64,000 bases of DNA, from positions 310,001 to 374,000 of the forward strand of contig NZ_JADPQF010000003.1 of assembly GCF_015687155.1 (NCBI RefSeq). Reading direction: 5' to 3'. Shown piece after piece: positions 63,507-64,000 of this stretch. The stretch comes from Aliikangiella sp. G2MR2-5. GTDB taxonomy: Bacteria > Pseudomonadota > Gammaproteobacteria > Enterobacterales > Kangiellaceae. How positions within the stretch are numbered: the first letter of the stretch is position 1; each line of letters begins with the position of its first letter. The position numbers and the translations under genes are program-made. The notes beneath the pieces are model-generated. The model was not told where the DNA came from. It made no database searches and worked only from the letters and a program-made list of their open reading frames with translations.

Positions 63507-64000
63507 ATGTCACAACTATTAATGGACCTGGTCGATAAACATTTTGCGGACAAAGTTCTCGATAAAAAAATTTATCGTGGTCAGCTGACAATCGAAGTTG
63601 ATAAGTCTGATTTACTTAGTGTTTGCGAAACCCTGAGAGACAATGATGATTTTCAGTTCGAGCAGTTAATCGATTTATGTGGGGTTGACTACCTGACTTA
63701 TGGGCAAGATGAATGGTCTACTCATGAAGCCTCAGGTAGTGGTTTTGAACGAGGCCGAGCTAGTTTGGACTTTGATAGCGCAAAAGAAGATTCCGAAAGA
63801 CGCTTTGCTGTTGTTTACCACTTGTTATCTGTCACTTTAAATCATCGGATCCGAGTTAGGGTTTTTGCCGACTCCGAGGATATGATGGTCCCCAGTGTAA
63901 TAGACATTTGGAATGGTGTTAACTGGTTTGAACGAGAAGCCTTTGACCTCTTTGGAATTTTGTTTGAAGGACATCCCGATCTACGTCGTATTTTGACTGA
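63507..64000 (+). CDS. nuoC: NADH-quinone oxidoreductase subunit C (partial, or start of NuoCD)
   Basis: The gene runs off the window end. About 164 codons are visible from ATG 63507, starting [19 protein letters not shown] and including [18 protein letters not shown], then [19 protein letters not shown], and near the end [12 protein letters not shown], the NuoC signature. It follows nuoB by nine bases with AAGGGG. Whether it is fused to NuoD cannot be seen. Confidence 0.95.
   Translation, partial: MSQLLMDLVDKHFADKVLDKKIYRGQLTIEVDKSDLLSVCETLRDNDDFQFEQLIDLCGVDYLTYGQDEWSTHEASGSGFERGRASLDFDSAKEDSERRFAVVYHLLSVTLNHRIRVRVFADSEDMMVPSVIDIWNGVNWFEREAFDLFGILFEGHPDLRRILT

Overview
The window is a chromosomal segment of a gammaproteobacterium with moderate-to-low G+C. 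Evidence is the S10/spc/alpha ribosomal gene order, the order ribA-pepB-pcnB-folK-panB-panC, the order miaB-phoH-ybeY-corC-lnt, and a separate nuoA/nuoB/nuoC start. A Kangiellaceae/Oceanospirillales-type marine bacterium would fit, but this is an impression from gene order, not a placement. No tRNA, rRNA, CRISPR array or insertion sequence was seen.

Layout. (1) 1-10642: end of rplV through rpsC-rplP-rpmC-rpsQ, rplN-rplX-rplE-rpsN-rpsH-rplF-rplR-rpsE-rpmD-rplO-secY-rpmJ and rpsM-rpsK-rpsD-rpoA-rplQ. Promoter-like sites precede rplN and rpsM, a hairpin lies between rpoA and rplQ, and a strong terminator follows rplQ. (2) 10641-17668: mixed accessory and metabolic genes: a divergent Lgt-like membrane protein, a HigB/HigA-type toxin-antitoxin pair, a DUF3667 zinc-ribbon membrane protein, a DedA protein, phaR, acs and a small lipoprotein. 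(3) 17880-33332: an aryl polyene (APE) pigment cluster of seventeen genes, collinear with the apeC-apeR order known from Xenorhabdus and E. coli, plus an inserted MIO-type aromatic ammonia-lyase. It encodes a chain-length factor, acyltransferases, two ACPs, an AMP ligase, two dehydratases, a ketoreductase, two ketosynthases, a thioesterase, a LolA-like protein and an MMPL exporter. A lipoprotein gene follows. (4) 34546-44260: a signalling island. An MglA-like Ras-type GTPase overlaps a soluble histidine kinase, followed by a receiver domain fused to a PilB/GspE ATPase. Opposite lie a receiver-HD-GYP protein with a broken HD dyad, an uncharacterised cysteine protein and a second soluble kinase. 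A receiver-GGDEF-EAL protein with degenerate GGDEF and EAL loop-6 motifs ends the island.

(5) 44295-51345, minus strand: a likely operon ribA-pepB-pcnB-folK-deoxynucleoside kinase-panB-panC-methyltransferase (riboflavin, folate and pantothenate supply, RNA polyadenylation). (6) 51676-62352: an S41-type lipoprotein peptidase, a small conserved-looking protein, miaB, phoH, ybeY, a large TonB-dependent receptor with its own promoter and terminator splitting the usual ybeY-corC pair, corC and lnt. (7) 62638-64000: nuoA, nuoB and the start of nuoC, preceded by a near-consensus FNR/Anr-type box.

The two most notable regions are the GTPase/kinase/receiver-PilB module with its neighbouring non-canonical c-di-GMP domain proteins, which looks like a little-described control system for a type IV pilus-like machine, and the APE cluster carrying its own ammonia-lyase, which suggests the aryl starter is made from an aromatic amino acid.
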